NCBI GenBank assembly: GCA_009792885.1
Contig: WMCF01000012.1
Span: 12,671,641-12,735,640, forward strand
Source of the DNA: Eremophila alpestris peregrina
Lineage: Eukaryota > Chordata > Aves > Passeriformes > Alaudidae
Direction of reading: 5' to 3'
DNA: 64,000 nucleotides
The notes below the pieces were generated by a model. It was not told where the DNA came from. It saw only the letters and a list, made by a program, of their open reading frames with translations, and searched no databases. Position numbers and translations under genes: made by a program. Shown piece by piece: positions 36,103 to 48,420 of this stretch (positions are counted from its first letter, which is position 1; every line of letters starts with the position of its first letter).

Positions 36103-38492
36103 CTGCAGAAAGAACGAAGCTCTGAGTCGGATGAGTGGCCTGGACACAGCAGGTGCAGAGTGCATTCTGCAAGTGGGCAGGGGGCTGTTTAGAAAGGCAA
36201 ATGGATTCCAAATGCAGCAAAGAGATAATTTCAATCAGAGTCACAGTATTCAGTGGGTAAAAAGAGACTTTTTTTTTTTTTTCCAAATTTACCTGATTCA
36301 GCTTCACACCTCATTGTGAAACCCCAAATAATGAAAAAGGCCTGTCCAGGTATACCACAGAGCCCACAACTTAGTCTCGGCTCATTTTCAATTCTTGGTC
36401 TTAATAAAGACATGCTAAAACTGCCATCACAGCTGCCAAAAGAGAAAGAGCCTAACAGCAGAGGTCTTTATAATCTTGCTAGCCACAGAACAATCTTGCT
36501 TGCAGACAGGAAGACTTCATCTACTCTGTTTTATGATTGTATTTGTCAGCCTCTAGAGGACAAAACATAATTCTGACTATTAACCAATAGCTTTTTTTCA
36601 ACATAATTTGATAGTGGGTACATTAGTCCAGTACTGCAAAAACAGTGGGGATTATTTGCAAAATTGAATTACTTAGCAAGCATAATACATGAAATATTGA
36701 AGTGCAAATGCCATATGTTTACAACTTTTGGGAGTAGAAATGAAACCCTTACGTATTTTCTCTTTTAGAGTGACAGCTTCTAGAGTATGCCATTTTTGAG
36801 TGCAATTAATATGGAGTCTCCAATGACAAAAACATGAATTTAACAAAGCAAGTTAAAACACACTGTCTTGCTATGAAAAGTTTCTGGGAACTTAAACAAG
36901 TCATTCCCTCCCACTCTCTCCACAAAGATCTACTAAGAATGAAAATTTGATACCTACATCCACAAGGGTTACAAGATTAAAAATTCATGAAAAGCAAAAA
37001 TGAACCCCTAAAACCGTGCTTGGGCTTACTAATACAGAGAAAGGTATCTTCCTCGTATGTATGAACTAATGTCATTCTACTGATTTGGACTGAACCCATC
37101 AGGGATGTTCATTCACTAGAACTCTTACTGCTACTCTATCTCAGTGACCATAGGTCTCCTTTAACCTCCTTTTTTGAATCCAGGCTACCTTCTAAAACCA
37201 AGCCTGAAATAACCAGTTAGATGTATACAAACTGAAGACTACACACTACAGGAAGTTCTGTTTAAATACAAAGATTGCATGCATACTTGGAAGGACTGGA
37301 ATGTTAATGGTCAATGCTCAAACATTTGCAGAAGCAGCAGGTGCTTTGCTGACCACACACAAAAGTAGGTGCAGATGAGGTGCACACCCACCACCTGAGG
37401 CTGCAAGCTGGGTTTTGAGCCAGATAAGGGAAGAGGCTGGTAAAAAGCAAATCCTTCAAGGTGGGATAGTGCTTTTCATCATGCCCATGTCCTTACACAA
37501 GTGGCTCAGGTGTGAAAAATCTCCTCTGGAGACCTACATTCATAAGAAGCCTGAAGGTATTCATGCCTTCCCATGGACTATAACTGGCTTAACTATGCTA
37601 AACTGAGAAGAAGCCGTAACATCTTAGGTATCATAAACCAATAAAGACCTAAATGCCTTGTGATCTATAGTGCTACATGAGATAGTGTAAAACTCTTCAC
37701 CACAGGGGAGGTACTTCAGCATTCTCATCTAACCTGAGTGTATATTTACTCATTGAACTTCATGTTTCCCCATTCCTGGTGGATCAAGACTGTGACCAGC
37801 ACTCTGAAGGGGCACTGAAATTGCAACAATCAAGTCTTGTCACTGGGTCCTAGGTGGTGACTACATGGCTTTCTACCCTTACCCTTCTTTTTGCTTTCTT
37901 TTCCTGTATACATTTTCTACTGTGTTATTTTTATGCTTTTATATTGTTGCATTTCTAACCAAAATGCCTACATTTTAAAATTTGCCAAGTATTACTCCAC
38001 CTTAATGTTCCAAAGTTTGCAAGTAAAAATTTGTTATTGAACCTCTTGAAAGTTTTGTTGCTTCACCCACCCACCACCCAGAATAAATCAACCATCCTCC
38101 CCCAGTGGACTAACAGGCATAACAATACTATACTTTGCAAAGCAAAGAAATCAGTAAATTCCATGCAAATCAAATTAAAACAACTCTATATTACCATCTC
38201 ACATATTCAGAGAACTATGTAAAGTGTACAGTGTATAATATTACGCCTGGCAACTTTCAGTCCTGAAAGACTCTGCTTGTTGCAAGGTGCTTTGCTGTTT
38301 TCTCAGCTGTGTGTGCTAGATCCTGCAATCACTACCCCAGTCATATACTACCCAGGCCACTCCTACACACAAGGCAATGGTTGGGCCACCCAGCTGTACC
38401 CCCAAAACACACAAATTGTACAGAGAAGTCAGGATCAGCATGTACCAGCTTCAGTGATATGAAAAGTACACACTGAATTCCCAAATCCTTAC
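36103..38492 (-). other. MPDZ: Intron between exons 14 and 15
   Basis: 2,390 nt. Apart from the T run near 36270 nothing was recognised. Confidence 0.6.
36269..36283 (+). repeat. Homopolymer T run
   Basis: Fifteen or so T on the plus strand, A on the transcript strand; intronic, 170 nt upstream of exon 15. Confidence 0.8.
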
Positions 38493-38702
38493 AGGCAATG
38501 GTTTGGCAACTCCTATTTTAACTGTTCCTGCTGGGGCTCCTTTCAGTGCTTGCACTGCTTCCTCCAGGCTGCCATTTTCCAAGTTGATATCGTTGACAAA
38601 CATAAGCCGATCTCCAGGAAGAAGTCTGCCATCTTGCTCCGCCACACCCCCAGGAACTAATGAGCGAATCACAATTACAGTGTTTGCTGGATCAACAGGA
38701 TC
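38493..38702 (-). CDS. MPDZ: MPDZ exon 14 of window: body of PDZ5
   Basis: The exon has 70 codons, phase 0 at both ends. The acceptor is AATTAG and the donor CCT|GTAAGG. It encodes DPVDPANTVIVIRSLVPGG, then DGRLLPGDRLMFVNDINLEN, helix SLEEAVQALKG and the last strand TVKIGVAKPLP. The first alpha2 residue is Leu, so PDZ5 is not class I by that criterion. It is almost identical to mammals. The 2,733-nt intron upstream has no recognisable repeat. Confidence 0.97.
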
Positions 38703-41435
38703 CTAATTAAAGGGGAGAAAAAGATTTTTTTGTTTTTCTATCTTTTACGTGTTGAGAGGAGAATTTTTATTCATAAGGTTTTATTAACCAGAGTTCTGTT
38801 ACTAAGAAGTGTTGCTCTGCTCTAGATGAACCTTCAGTAGGAGAAAACCATCCTGTCTGCACTGTTCATATATTTAGACCTCCACTTATTTTTAATTCTT
38901 AAATCTGAAAATTATTACTCCTTTCTACATGATTTATCTCCAATATAAAATACCACTAAACTGCACCGTGTTGTCCATACAACTCAGAAATTCATATACT
39001 TCCTATTGCAACAACAATCTCCATCTTCCCTTACATTCAGAGATTTGAGGACACAGGTGGTCATTGTAGAGTGGGGCAAATGTAACACATGCACTCTGGT
39101 GGAACAAAAGACTTATTTCCAAAACTGTCTTATATTTCATGATCTTGCTCAACTGAGAAAGCAGTTTCCAAGAGGCAAGGTCTTGGGCATGCCTAATTAA
39201 ATATTTACATGAGAGAGGAACATAAAAATACAGGATTCTAATACACAAGGCAAAACAAAGTGATGTTTGCTTTTAAGAAAGAAAACTGCTTTTAAGTGAC
39301 CATCCTCCAATATACTGCTTTTTATAAAAAACGCTAGCATCAAATACTAGTAACAGGAGCATATAATTGTGCTGTAACAATTACCACACATGCAAAATAT
39401 TTGTGTGATTAGTACAGAACTACACTCACAAGGAACACCATGTTAATACTTCCAACACGCAGTTCACTTAACTGCATGAACAGAGAAAAATCCCAGAAAA
39501 TGTAATCACAAAAGAAACACAAGAAACAGCTTTACTGAAAGCAGAAGTAGAGAAAAGCAAATATCTAAAAACCAGCATGAAGCTGTAACAAGCTTCCATG
39601 TCAAGAGGTACATCTGAAACGATGTACACCATCAAAGCAACATGGAAAAGCCACAAGAATAAGGAGACTGCTGAAATCGTATTGGAGAGAAGTGTTACTA
39701 GAGGTAGGGAGAGAGGGATGGGCAGAGTGAAGGAAGGAAAGAAAGACATCAAGAAGACCCTTAATACTTGATGACAGTGCAGTAAAAAGAATGCCACGGA
39801 GCAATAAAACACTTCCCACATCGAAATATAACTAGCAGTGCTGTGAATACAGCTTGAGCCTGAGCACTGACATCTTCCTCACTTTTTTAACAACAAATAC
39901 TTATGCTGTCACTTTAGATGGCACTGCATGACACATTTTTTGGGGGAAAAAAAGAAACAAGCCTCTCTAGTCTATGTGGTAGCCCTCCTAAGGGTTAGAA
40001 ATTATGTAGACCTTTCTACAAGCCTGCCGTTGTGCAAAACATGACAAATGTATTAGTACAAACGTAATTCTCCTCAAGTTTAGTCACCATTCATTGAAAA
40101 TTAATTGAAAATTTGATGGAAACAGCAAAATACAAATATAAATCTCCCTGTAAATTTGCTGTTCACAGGCTTACAAGAAAGCAAAACTTCAGTGTCAGTG
40201 AAATTTTTTCACTGCATATCACAGGAGAGAACATATCACAGTACACAAATATTATAGCTAAGCTAAGTTTTGGAAAGCTGAGTAAAGCTGTAAGACTAAC
40301 TCATATTTGAAAAATATATTAACCAAATTAAGGCACTTCCACAAGCCTTTAGTACTGTTATCCATATGCAAAATTCAGTCACTAACCACATTCACACCTA
40401 CCATTTGTGTCAATACACAGAAAAGGCAGAAGTGAAAATATTTTCTACTGTGTGCTGACATGAACTTAAAACACTCAGGCTTACCTGTGATGTCTCACTG
40501 CAGAGCATCATGAGCAACACTTTAAACAGTAGTCAATGCTTTGTAAAAGACACTTGACTATGCCTTTATCCTCCACATTATTACACTACACTGCTCTTCA
40601 CCTCATCACCGCTCAAATACAAAATCTAAGCCGTGGCTTAATTGTAAGGAGTGCCCTGGGGCCATAATTTCCACCTGGAAGTTATCTCCAAAGTAAATGC
40701 ATATACTCTTATGGACAAGATCCAGCAGAAATATGGAAAGAGATCTGATCCCCACAGCACCACAAAACAGCTCAGCAAAAGCCTACATTGACCTCATGGA
40801 GAAATTACTTGATGTTCAATAAAAAAATTATCCACTGGAAAACTGGGGACAAGAGGAATATTGTTCTAGCATCCTGACCTAGTGAAGGCAAGAGACAGTC
40901 ACTGAGCTGTTATTGGGAAACACTGAGAAACGTAATTTAGATATCCAGGAATTCTGAAGTCAAACACAAAATGAATGGGGATGTTTAAGCATGTCCCCGA
41001 CAGACAGCAGCTAAGCAAGGGATTTCAGAATTACAGTTCTGGATTTTAGTAAATCCTGCTTTAAGCATTTAAGTCCTTTATTGGATCTTGCCCTAAACAC
41101 TTCACTGCAGGTGCAAAATACATGGCTAAATGCCTGAATATGCTGGCTACATCATTCATTGTCCCTGGGTCACTAGAAGACAGCTTTCTGAAAATTGTAG
41201 TATATAATGGATTATCTGTTTTTCTGAACCAGTATTACTATCACCATTAGAACCTGTAGTCTTAGTACAATGAGAGGAATATGTAATATAATTACTAGAA
41301 CGCCTACCAGCAGTGATTAGTTCTACTCTATTGCTTAGTTTCAATTAATGAAATAATTGAAATATATAGAACACACTGCAAGAGCCAAACAATACAAAGT
41401 ATTTTGTCCTCCGCCCAAAGAAATGCTGAAGTTAC
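38703..41435 (-). other. MPDZ: Intron inside PDZ5
   Basis: 2,733 nt, between the binding loop and the rest of PDZ5. No recognised element. Confidence 0.6.
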
Positions 41436-41621
41436 CTGATAGTCCAGTATGCTAAATCCAAGCCCCATACTCCCTTTCTCCAGCTCAATGTGCTGTACTT
41501 CTGTTTCCCACATTGCCAGAGATGAGCTTTGCACCTCTTCCATACTCTGACCCTCATCAGCTGTTTCCAAAGTTGTTCCCTCTGTGTCTGAGGAACCAAT
41601 GAATCCAATTTCTATGTGATC
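41436..41621 (-). CDS. MPDZ: MPDZ exon 13 of window: acidic linker and start of PDZ5
   Basis: The exon has 62 codons, phase 0 at both ends. The acceptor is TTTCTCAG and the donor CAG|GTAACT. The first 40 residues are an acidic linker (EIGFIGSSDTEG, then ADEGQSMEEVQ and LAMWE). The end is strand beta1 and the loop of PDZ5: VQHIELEKGSMGLGFSILDYQ. Both the linker and the loop follow the mammalian protein. The 978-nt intron downstream shows nothing recognisable. Confidence 0.97.
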
Positions 41622-42599
41622 CTGAGAAAAACAGTAAACATTCAGCAATAAAATGTAAACACTTGAGAATCTTCTGAGACAAAACCCCGCTTACAAAAAA
41701 CAAGATAAAACCTAAGTGATATATCTCTAAACACAGAAGAAGTGCAAGCACTCAGGAGATTTAATGAACTCTGATAAACCTAGCAAAAAATTCAAATATC
41801 CTTTATAGTTAAGCTGCAAGTATATTAAACTACTCACTATAAAAATACTGACAAAATGCAATTTCCGTCAAATGAAAATTTTCAAAAAACTTTATTAGTA
41901 TATGCATTCAAATATAGGAAATATATGTTATTAAATGGTGTATCTAAAATATGCCTTCATTAAACGTAATCATAGACAGTAGCCAGAATATTAAATAAAA
42001 GTCAAAACAAACACATATGTACATACACAGACACTACTATGTCTGTTCTTCACTGGATTTGATAGAAAAGTTTAAAAACTATAAGCTGAATTTGGGGACT
42101 TGCTCAGAATTCAGAGCTAACTGTTTCTCTTTTCATACAAATGCTACTGCTTTTGACCTTAGGCCATTCCTACATGTTTATTTCACCAGGCTGCCCAGAG
42201 CTGTGCTCTTACAAGTGACAGAAGTGTCGGTCAGGGAATGCGAACACAGTCATGCACAATGCAAACCCAGAAAGCAAAGTTCAAAGCTAGATCAAATGCA
42301 TTCAGATTCTAAAGAACTTACAGTTCAACTTGCTATTCTCATATCTCACCTACAGAACAAGAATATAGTACTTAGAGGGACAGCCCCATATCCAATAATA
42401 TTTTTTCCTATGGCCAGTTAGGATTCGTATCTTCTGGTGGCCTACAGAATAGCCAATAAACATTATTTCCTGTTTTCTATTTGTCTGTCTCCAATTAAAA
42501 AAATATTAAAATATATTTCTAATCATGTAGAAGAACTTCATCTGTTTTTTCTTCCTCAAGGAAACTGTCATTTTCAGTGTTTATTTAAAGACAAAATAC

Positions 42600-42767
42600 C
42601 TTTTCTGTGAGCTGAACCTCAGATAGGCTTAGACTGTCTAGTATTTCTGGTTGAGCGACAGGTGGAGCTACTGGACGACAGCACACCATTGTCACCTTAA
42701 TAGGCAGCTCTTTCAAGATACTGACCACATCCTTGTGGTTTTCTCCAAGCAGAGAGATCTCATTTAC
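42600..42767 (-). CDS. MPDZ: MPDZ exon 12 of window: PDZ4, second half, plus linker
   Basis: The exon has 56 codons, phase 0 at both ends. The acceptor is unusual: it ends TTATTGAG instead of CAG or TAG, with a poor pyrimidine tract. The donor is AAG|GTATTT. It starts VNEISLLGENHKDVVSILKE. His at the first alpha2 position predicts class I. PDZ4 ends VTMVCCRP, followed by a linker with SLSLSEVQLTEK, close to mammalian SLDLCDIELTEK. The 1,171-nt intron upstream holds the solo LTR at 43174-43733. Confidence 0.96.
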
Positions 42768-43173
42768 CTCAATAAGTAAAGAATACACAGTGGTTAGAAC
42801 TACAGAGTATTTATAAGCACAATAACAAAATTGAGTGAAAAAAAACCCAAGCAAACCCCAACTCATTAATGACCTTAAAAAAAAGTAAAATAAAAGCAAC
42901 AAAAATTCCCCTGCTAATAGACACTTTCAACCCTTAATGTCTACTCGGTTTGGTGCTCAGCCCAAAGGTACATATTAAACTGAATGCACAGTCTTTTAAA
43001 TTGTCTGATACCACCCTATAAATACCACAAAAACTGTAGCTTCATGTTTCTTCCACTCATGTAAACTAAATTCAAATCTTAATTCTAAGTAAATAATTTA
43101 GAAAATTTGGTGTTTAGTCCCTTTACTGAGTAGGGCTACTCAACACTTTTGCTACATGCTCTTTTTTGGTGAC

Positions 43174-43733
43174 TATCTTGGTTTCAGCTGGCATAGAGTT
43201 AATTTTTTTCTCAGTAGCTGTGCAGTGCTGTGTTTTGGATTCACTATTTAGAATAACTGATAACACACCAATGTTTTGGTTGCTGCTAAGTCGAATCAAG
43301 GACTTTTTGGTGTCTCATGCTCTACCAGCGAGGAGATACAAAAAAAGAAAAAAAAAAATCTGCGAGGGAACACAGCTAGGACAAGAGATCCAAATTGGCC
43401 AAAGGGGTATTTCACACCCTAGAGCATCATGCCCCCAGTATATAAACTGGGGAGTTAACTGGAAGGTGCACTGATCAGGGCTCGGGGACAGGGTCTGGCA
43501 TTGCTCAGAAGGTGGTGAACACTTGGATTGTGCATCACTTGAGGGCTTTTTTTTTCCTTTTTACTATGACTCTTATTACTATAATTTACTTTCAGTTATA
43601 AAACTGCCATTATCTCAACTTACAAGGTTTTACTTTTGACTCTCCTCCTCATCCCACCAGGCTGAGGGTGAGTGGCGTGGGTAAGCAAGTGGCTGCATGG
43701 TGCTTACTTGCCAGCTGAGCTTAGACCATGACA
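43174..43733 (+). mobile_element. Solo LTR, about 560 bp
   Basis: The element starts TATCTTGGTTTCAGCTGG (the usual first bases TG appear mutated to TA) and ends ACCATGACA. A TATA box lies at 43439-43446, followed by AACTGGGG. Flanks are gtgac on the left and gagac on the right, a likely 5-bp target duplication with one change. No internal genes are present. The sequence is of a very common avian endogenous-retrovirus LTR type. It sits in the 1,171-nt intron splitting PDZ4, antisense to MPDZ. Confidence 0.8.
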
Positions 43734-43938
43734 GAGACTTCTCAGCTACCAGCTGAGAAACGTAGGCAAGCACATGTACTCACATAAATATATGTAAGTA
43801 CATATGAAGTGACTACTCAGCCACTAATTGTGTGCTGTTAGATATACATCTCTCCCATGGTCATAACCTATGAGAAGAAACTTACTGCTCAAAAACCTTA
43901 CTGAATGCAGACTAAGACAAAGTAGTACTTTATCTTAC

Positions 43939-44085
43939 CTCCAGCAGTTCATCTCCACTGAACAGCTTGCCACTTCGTCCAACTGGCCCTTCAGGTAAGA
44001 TAGATCTGATGAAATGATGACCCACTGTAGCTTCAAGGCTTATCCCTAACCCACTGCTTTCACTAAATTTGTTAACCACAGCCAC
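43939..44085 (-). CDS. MPDZ: MPDZ exon 11 of window: PDZ4, first half
   Basis: The exon has 49 codons, phase 0 at both ends. The acceptor is ATTTTAG and the donor GAG|GTAAGA. It encodes VAVVNKFSESSGLGISLEAT, in which GLGI is the carboxylate-binding loop, then VGHHFIRSILPEGPVGRSG and LFSGDELLE. It is nearly identical to mammalian PDZ4. It ends immediately before V-N, the intron position shared with PDZ3, PDZ7 and PDZ8. Confidence 0.97.
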
Positions 44086-44797
44086 CTAAAATAAAATGAA
44101 GAAATGGTTACATTTGTCATATTTACAGCCAGATCTGTTACTTCCCATTTCAATTTACATGCAATGAGGTCAAAATTCCAGAAGTGAGAAACCAGAAGTA
44201 CTAACGTGTAATGGGGACAGTCAGGTAAAAACTGACTCATCGATCACACATCACTTTGCAATATACAAATGGGAACTGCTTATGACAACAATGTGCCTAA
44301 TGATACATACTTCTGCAGACATTACATCTATGACATACAATTTTGCAGTATCTCCAAAACTGAGATACAACTTTATTTCTGTATCAACAGTATCTATGCA
44401 TTATTTACATCATTATGTGAAATCATTCATTCAGGATGCAGAATGAGAATGAAGTTTCAAGTTCTAGCTAATGAAGGGAGCTTTGAAGTTCATATGAAAT
44501 TTTATTTTTTTCTCTAATACACATTTATTCTCCTGAAGCTAGAAAATAAGTTAAATGATAGCCATGGGCAGATTAATCTTACAAGTCTGTTATGGTTTTG
44601 ATAAAATACAGTAAAATACATACCTACATTCAAAGTCTAAAATTAAAATAATCTCAACATACTAAGGAACATGCGTAATTTTCATACATGAAGGAATAAA
44701 TACAATACAAACAAATTTCTATCCATATGTTATCAACATAATAGATGCACAGATGAAAGAGATGCATATTTAACAATAGTAAACAAGATTTACCTAC

Positions 44798-44877
44798 CAC
44801 TATTTCATAATTTGAACCCATAATCCTCTGCCATTTTGTCTTTGCAGCTGCTTCTTCTGTACTAGTTAGCTGGACAT
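44798..44877 (-). CDS. MPDZ: MPDZ exon 10 of window: lead-in to PDZ4
   Basis: The 80-nt exon is two bases plus 26 codons, ending in phase 0. The acceptor is ATTTTAG and the donor GTG|GTAGGT. It encodes EEAAAKTKWQRIMGSNYEIV. The motif KWQRIMG.NYEIV is conserved in mammalian MPDZ just before PDZ4 and forms its first strand. A second GT six bases on (GTAG|GTAAAT) could compete as a donor, but it would disrupt the conserved EIVVA junction. Confidence 0.95.
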
Positions 44878-46825
44878 CTAAAATTTATATTTAAGATTAA
44901 TGTGACAAAGAATTCAAAAACCTAGTCAACTCCTATAACTGATTAAGTATATGGAACATGCACAATGACACAATCATTCCCATGATGTCAGAATTCTCCT
45001 GAATATGGCTAAAATCTTGGCAAGTTTAGTCTCACCAAGCTTGGGTTTGCCAGGTCAAAAACTCACAAAGTAGTATTAAGATTCCAACCATGCAAAACTA
45101 ACTGTGTTTTTTGAAAGACAAAGTTCAGTCAAATAGTTTGGAGTACGTGGCTGGGAAGAATGGATACATACTAGCCTCAGACCTGAGTCAATTTTTTGCA
45201 ATTATTCAAGACAATAGGCAGAAAGGAAATGAAAAGGTTGCATTCAAGCCCTGTGTTAAATCAGACCACATGTGGGCTAATCAAACTGATTCAGGGGGAT
45301 AGCTAAAATACTTAAAAATGTAAACTGCACACTGATCCTTTTGGACAGATCCTGTATTTTACAGAGAATGTCCCAAAAACACAATCTGGAAGCACAACTG
45401 TGAAAGACTTTTCTGAAACTGTAAGCCCTAGAGGTCAGTAACAGAATGCAAGTCCAAAATCTTTGAGGGTTTTTTGGTGGGTTGTTTTTTTGTTTGTTAG
45501 TTTGGTTTTTGTTTCGTTTTGGTTTTTTCCTAGACTCACATATATGCACGCATGCAATGACATAAAACTTTAATAGCTGAACAACAGCAACAACCTTGGA
45601 AAGGAAGGAAGGGGAGAAGAACATTCATACAGTGACAGGCTAGGTAGCAAACTGTGGCGAATCTTAATTTGACTGAAAGTTTATTTGCAGGTTTGAAAAA
45701 CAAAGAAATGCTTTCCTCCTGCTCATTTCCCCCTCATTCACATTGTCTTGGCTCTACGGAAGAAGCCAATAAAAAGCAATATTTAGATACAACAGCTAGC
45801 AAAGACAGTAGGTTTAACAGGACCCTACATATTCAAGGTCCATGGTCTGGGCTGTGTCTACAGAGTAAGTATCAAAATAAACCCTTCAGATCTGAATTCT
45901 CATCATAGGCAAAGACAGGAAACTTCATTACAAAGTTCTCAAATCACACTGATTTTAGTAAGAAAATTACTAAGAGCCTCAGACAGTGTTTTAAGTCTAG
46001 CCATTGCTCAGAGACATTACTGAGAATGAACTCAGATGTTGCCTGGCATTCAAATATGACAATACTTTCCCCAAAGCCATGACACAGCAGCGTCTGAAGG
46101 AAAAGACATTAAAAATAAATTCATTCAGCTATCCAAGAAAATCAGAAAGCACGAATTATGGAAAATACGTATGGCATAACTTTTCAGTTCCCCCTTTTAC
46201 TCTGGAAGCACAAAAATGTTACACATCAAGTTATGTCTGAATATGAGAAGTATATCATCACACAGGACTTCTAAAATGTTGAATGGTGTTCTAGGAAAAA
46301 AAAACCCAGTATAAAATAGGAATTTTGACAAATAATATGGGAAAATTTGGAGAATATCAGTGCACCAGAATTGACCAGATTTCAGACATTATCAGAGAAT
46401 ACTAAACAAAATAAACATAAGCTCAATAATTTGTGAAAAGGAAATGTATCAGAATATGTAGAACTCCTGGAACTGGGCAGTTGCAGACAACTGGAAAGAT
46501 AACAGGGAATGGGAAGAAATTTTTTTCTAGACTAGACTAGAAAGAGTAGATATGCAAAACTAGACTAGGAGAGGGCTGAGCAAGTAGCCAAAGCAGACTG
46601 CTTCTTTATGTGACATCTTCAGCATAAAATTATTTTCAGACACATACAGTAGTCCTGTTCCTACAACACTTTTATGATTAAGAGTACATGATTAAATATA
46701 TGACTACTTTGACTTTCTAGTTCTACTTCAGCTACAGAGCTTGCAGAAGATGGAAAGACACACAAAACACCTTATTCTTCTGTAAGCACACAGAAGTTTC
46801 AGTTTCAAAGAATAAAATATTAAAC
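44878..46825 (-). other. MPDZ: Intron between exons 9 and 10
   Basis: 1,948 nt with one G/T-rich tract (45468-45530). Nothing else recognised. Confidence 0.6.
45468..45530 (+). repeat. G/T-rich imperfect (GTTT)n tract
   Basis: Units of TTTGG, GTTTT and GTTTG over about 60 nt; intronic. Confidence 0.75.
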
Positions 46826-46924
46826 CTTGAGAACCTGTTTCCTGTTGTTTCATGTCATCTCCAGTATTTACCACACTGGCACTGCATGGCAATGATGGGG
46901 ATCCTTGTTCTGTTTCATTGTTAT
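46826..46924 (-). CDS. MPDZ: MPDZ exon 9 of window: PDZ3-PDZ4 linker (probable cassette exon)
   Basis: The 99-nt exon runs from phase 1 to phase 1: two bases, 32 codons, one base. The acceptor is a long T run followed by CAG. It encodes a low-complexity polar linker (NNETEQGSPSLPCS...DDMKQQETGSQ) with no domain. The placement rests on open frame, acceptor quality and phase agreement with both neighbours. The donor is uncertain: AAG|GTTTAA (used here) and CAG|GTTCTC, which would put the left edge at 46835, are both weak and both keep frame. Its length allows clean skipping. The 1,300-nt and 1,948-nt flanking introns show nothing else. Confidence 0.75.
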
Positions 46925-48224
46925 CTGAAAAAAAAAAAGAAGAAATATTTTCTTCTTTCTATTTAGCTATTTTGTATGTTGTAATACTCATCAACTGGGG
47001 CACCAACTCTCTCCTTCACTGAACTGCACAGTACCTGTATTTGGCAAAATATGTATCTGACGTAAGTGGCCCAGAAGAAACATCACATTTCAAAGACATT
47101 GTTTTCTGTTAATGCTTTGCCTTCTCCAGTGAGTTTCCAATGAAAAAAACCCAACAGAAAACCCAGTGCAACTATCAGTACCTGCATTTCTATGATTGAA
47201 TGAAAATACATCTAAATGAACCATTTTTTAGCATTCTTGTATTTATTTATTTTCCTTTTTTTTTCCTTTGTACAATTGAGAAAGTGGATGCTGAAAACAA
47301 AAATGCATCAGCCTTCGAGACCTGCACACCTGGCACACTTTTCATACATAGAAAACCTCTCCTACCACCAAGTTATGTTATGCATGTTGCTGCTTCTCAG
47401 ATGTCTTGAACACCTGTTGGCAGGAGAAACAGCATTCTGAACACTTGGTCTATACTTCTTGTTAGAAGTGGGAGTGAGAGGATGACATCCAGAGGATGCT
47501 ACTGGGTCTTTGAAAATCTTGTGCAAGATGGGGATTAGGCCTCTGTTGATTACTTGTGACGTACTTTCACTGACATCATTCTATAACACAAGCAGCTGCT
47601 TTGCACTTCCAGCCCCTGTGCAGATATCTTGCATTCAAACACACTGACTTTCAAGACATGGCACATACTCTTAAATATGTGCAGAGTATGGAAGATAAAG
47701 CTTCACTAATCTCATGTCATCAGCAGCAAAATTATTACTAGTCTTTGGCTTCTGAATATTTTAAACATGCATTGCCAATACCTTATCAGCCCCTAAATAC
47801 AGGCTACTCCTGTCATACCTGTAGCTTGTAATAAGCAAGAGCAAAGGGGATGAGATTGATTATGCTCATCAAGAAGGGCATTTCTCTGATTGGTTTTGAA
47901 TGCAGCTCTCACTCCTGAGCATGAATGAAACATTTGATGCCTTCTTACCTTTCACAGATTTGCAGCATCAAAGTCTAGAACCAATTCAGCCAGAAGTGCA
48001 ATGCAAGAAAGAATTTTCAATGCTCACTTTGAAAATGCAGCATATAATACCACTGTGTCTAAAAGGTTAATCAAAACATAGCAGACAAAATTCCACCCTC
48101 ATGTACAGCAACTCTGCCATCTGTAATAGCTACCCAGAATTAATCTGGCCCATTTTATTTCCAGTTTGCAATTGAGAAGAAAACTGTTGCAAGCCAACTT
48201 TACAGCAAAGCTAGTTTTAATTAC

Positions 48225-48420
48225 CTTTGGCTGTGGTACTATCCATTGTTTGGAATAGTAAGTCCTTTTCAACAGGAGCACTGAAGTCCTCCTGGGGTGG
48301 AATCCGATTTTCCTGCTTAAGACCTCTTCTGATCAAAGTGAGCCGAACTGTTTGTCCTGTGTGCCGTAAAACATCAACTGCTTGCTGGTTAGTAAAACCC
48401 TGAAGATTTGTTCCATCCAC
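48225..48420 (-). CDS. MPDZ: MPDZ exon 8 of window: PDZ3, last part, plus linker
   Basis: The 196-nt exon is 65 codons plus one base. The acceptor is CCTGCAG and the donor AAAG|GTAATT. It starts VDGTNLQGFTNQQAVDVL. Asn stands at the first alpha2 position, so this is not a classical class I pocket. PDZ3 ends at VRLTLIRRG. The rest is a charged linker (PPQEDFSAPVEKD) with little similarity to mammals. The phase-0 junction before V-D-G recurs in PDZ4, PDZ7 and PDZ8. Confidence 0.96.
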
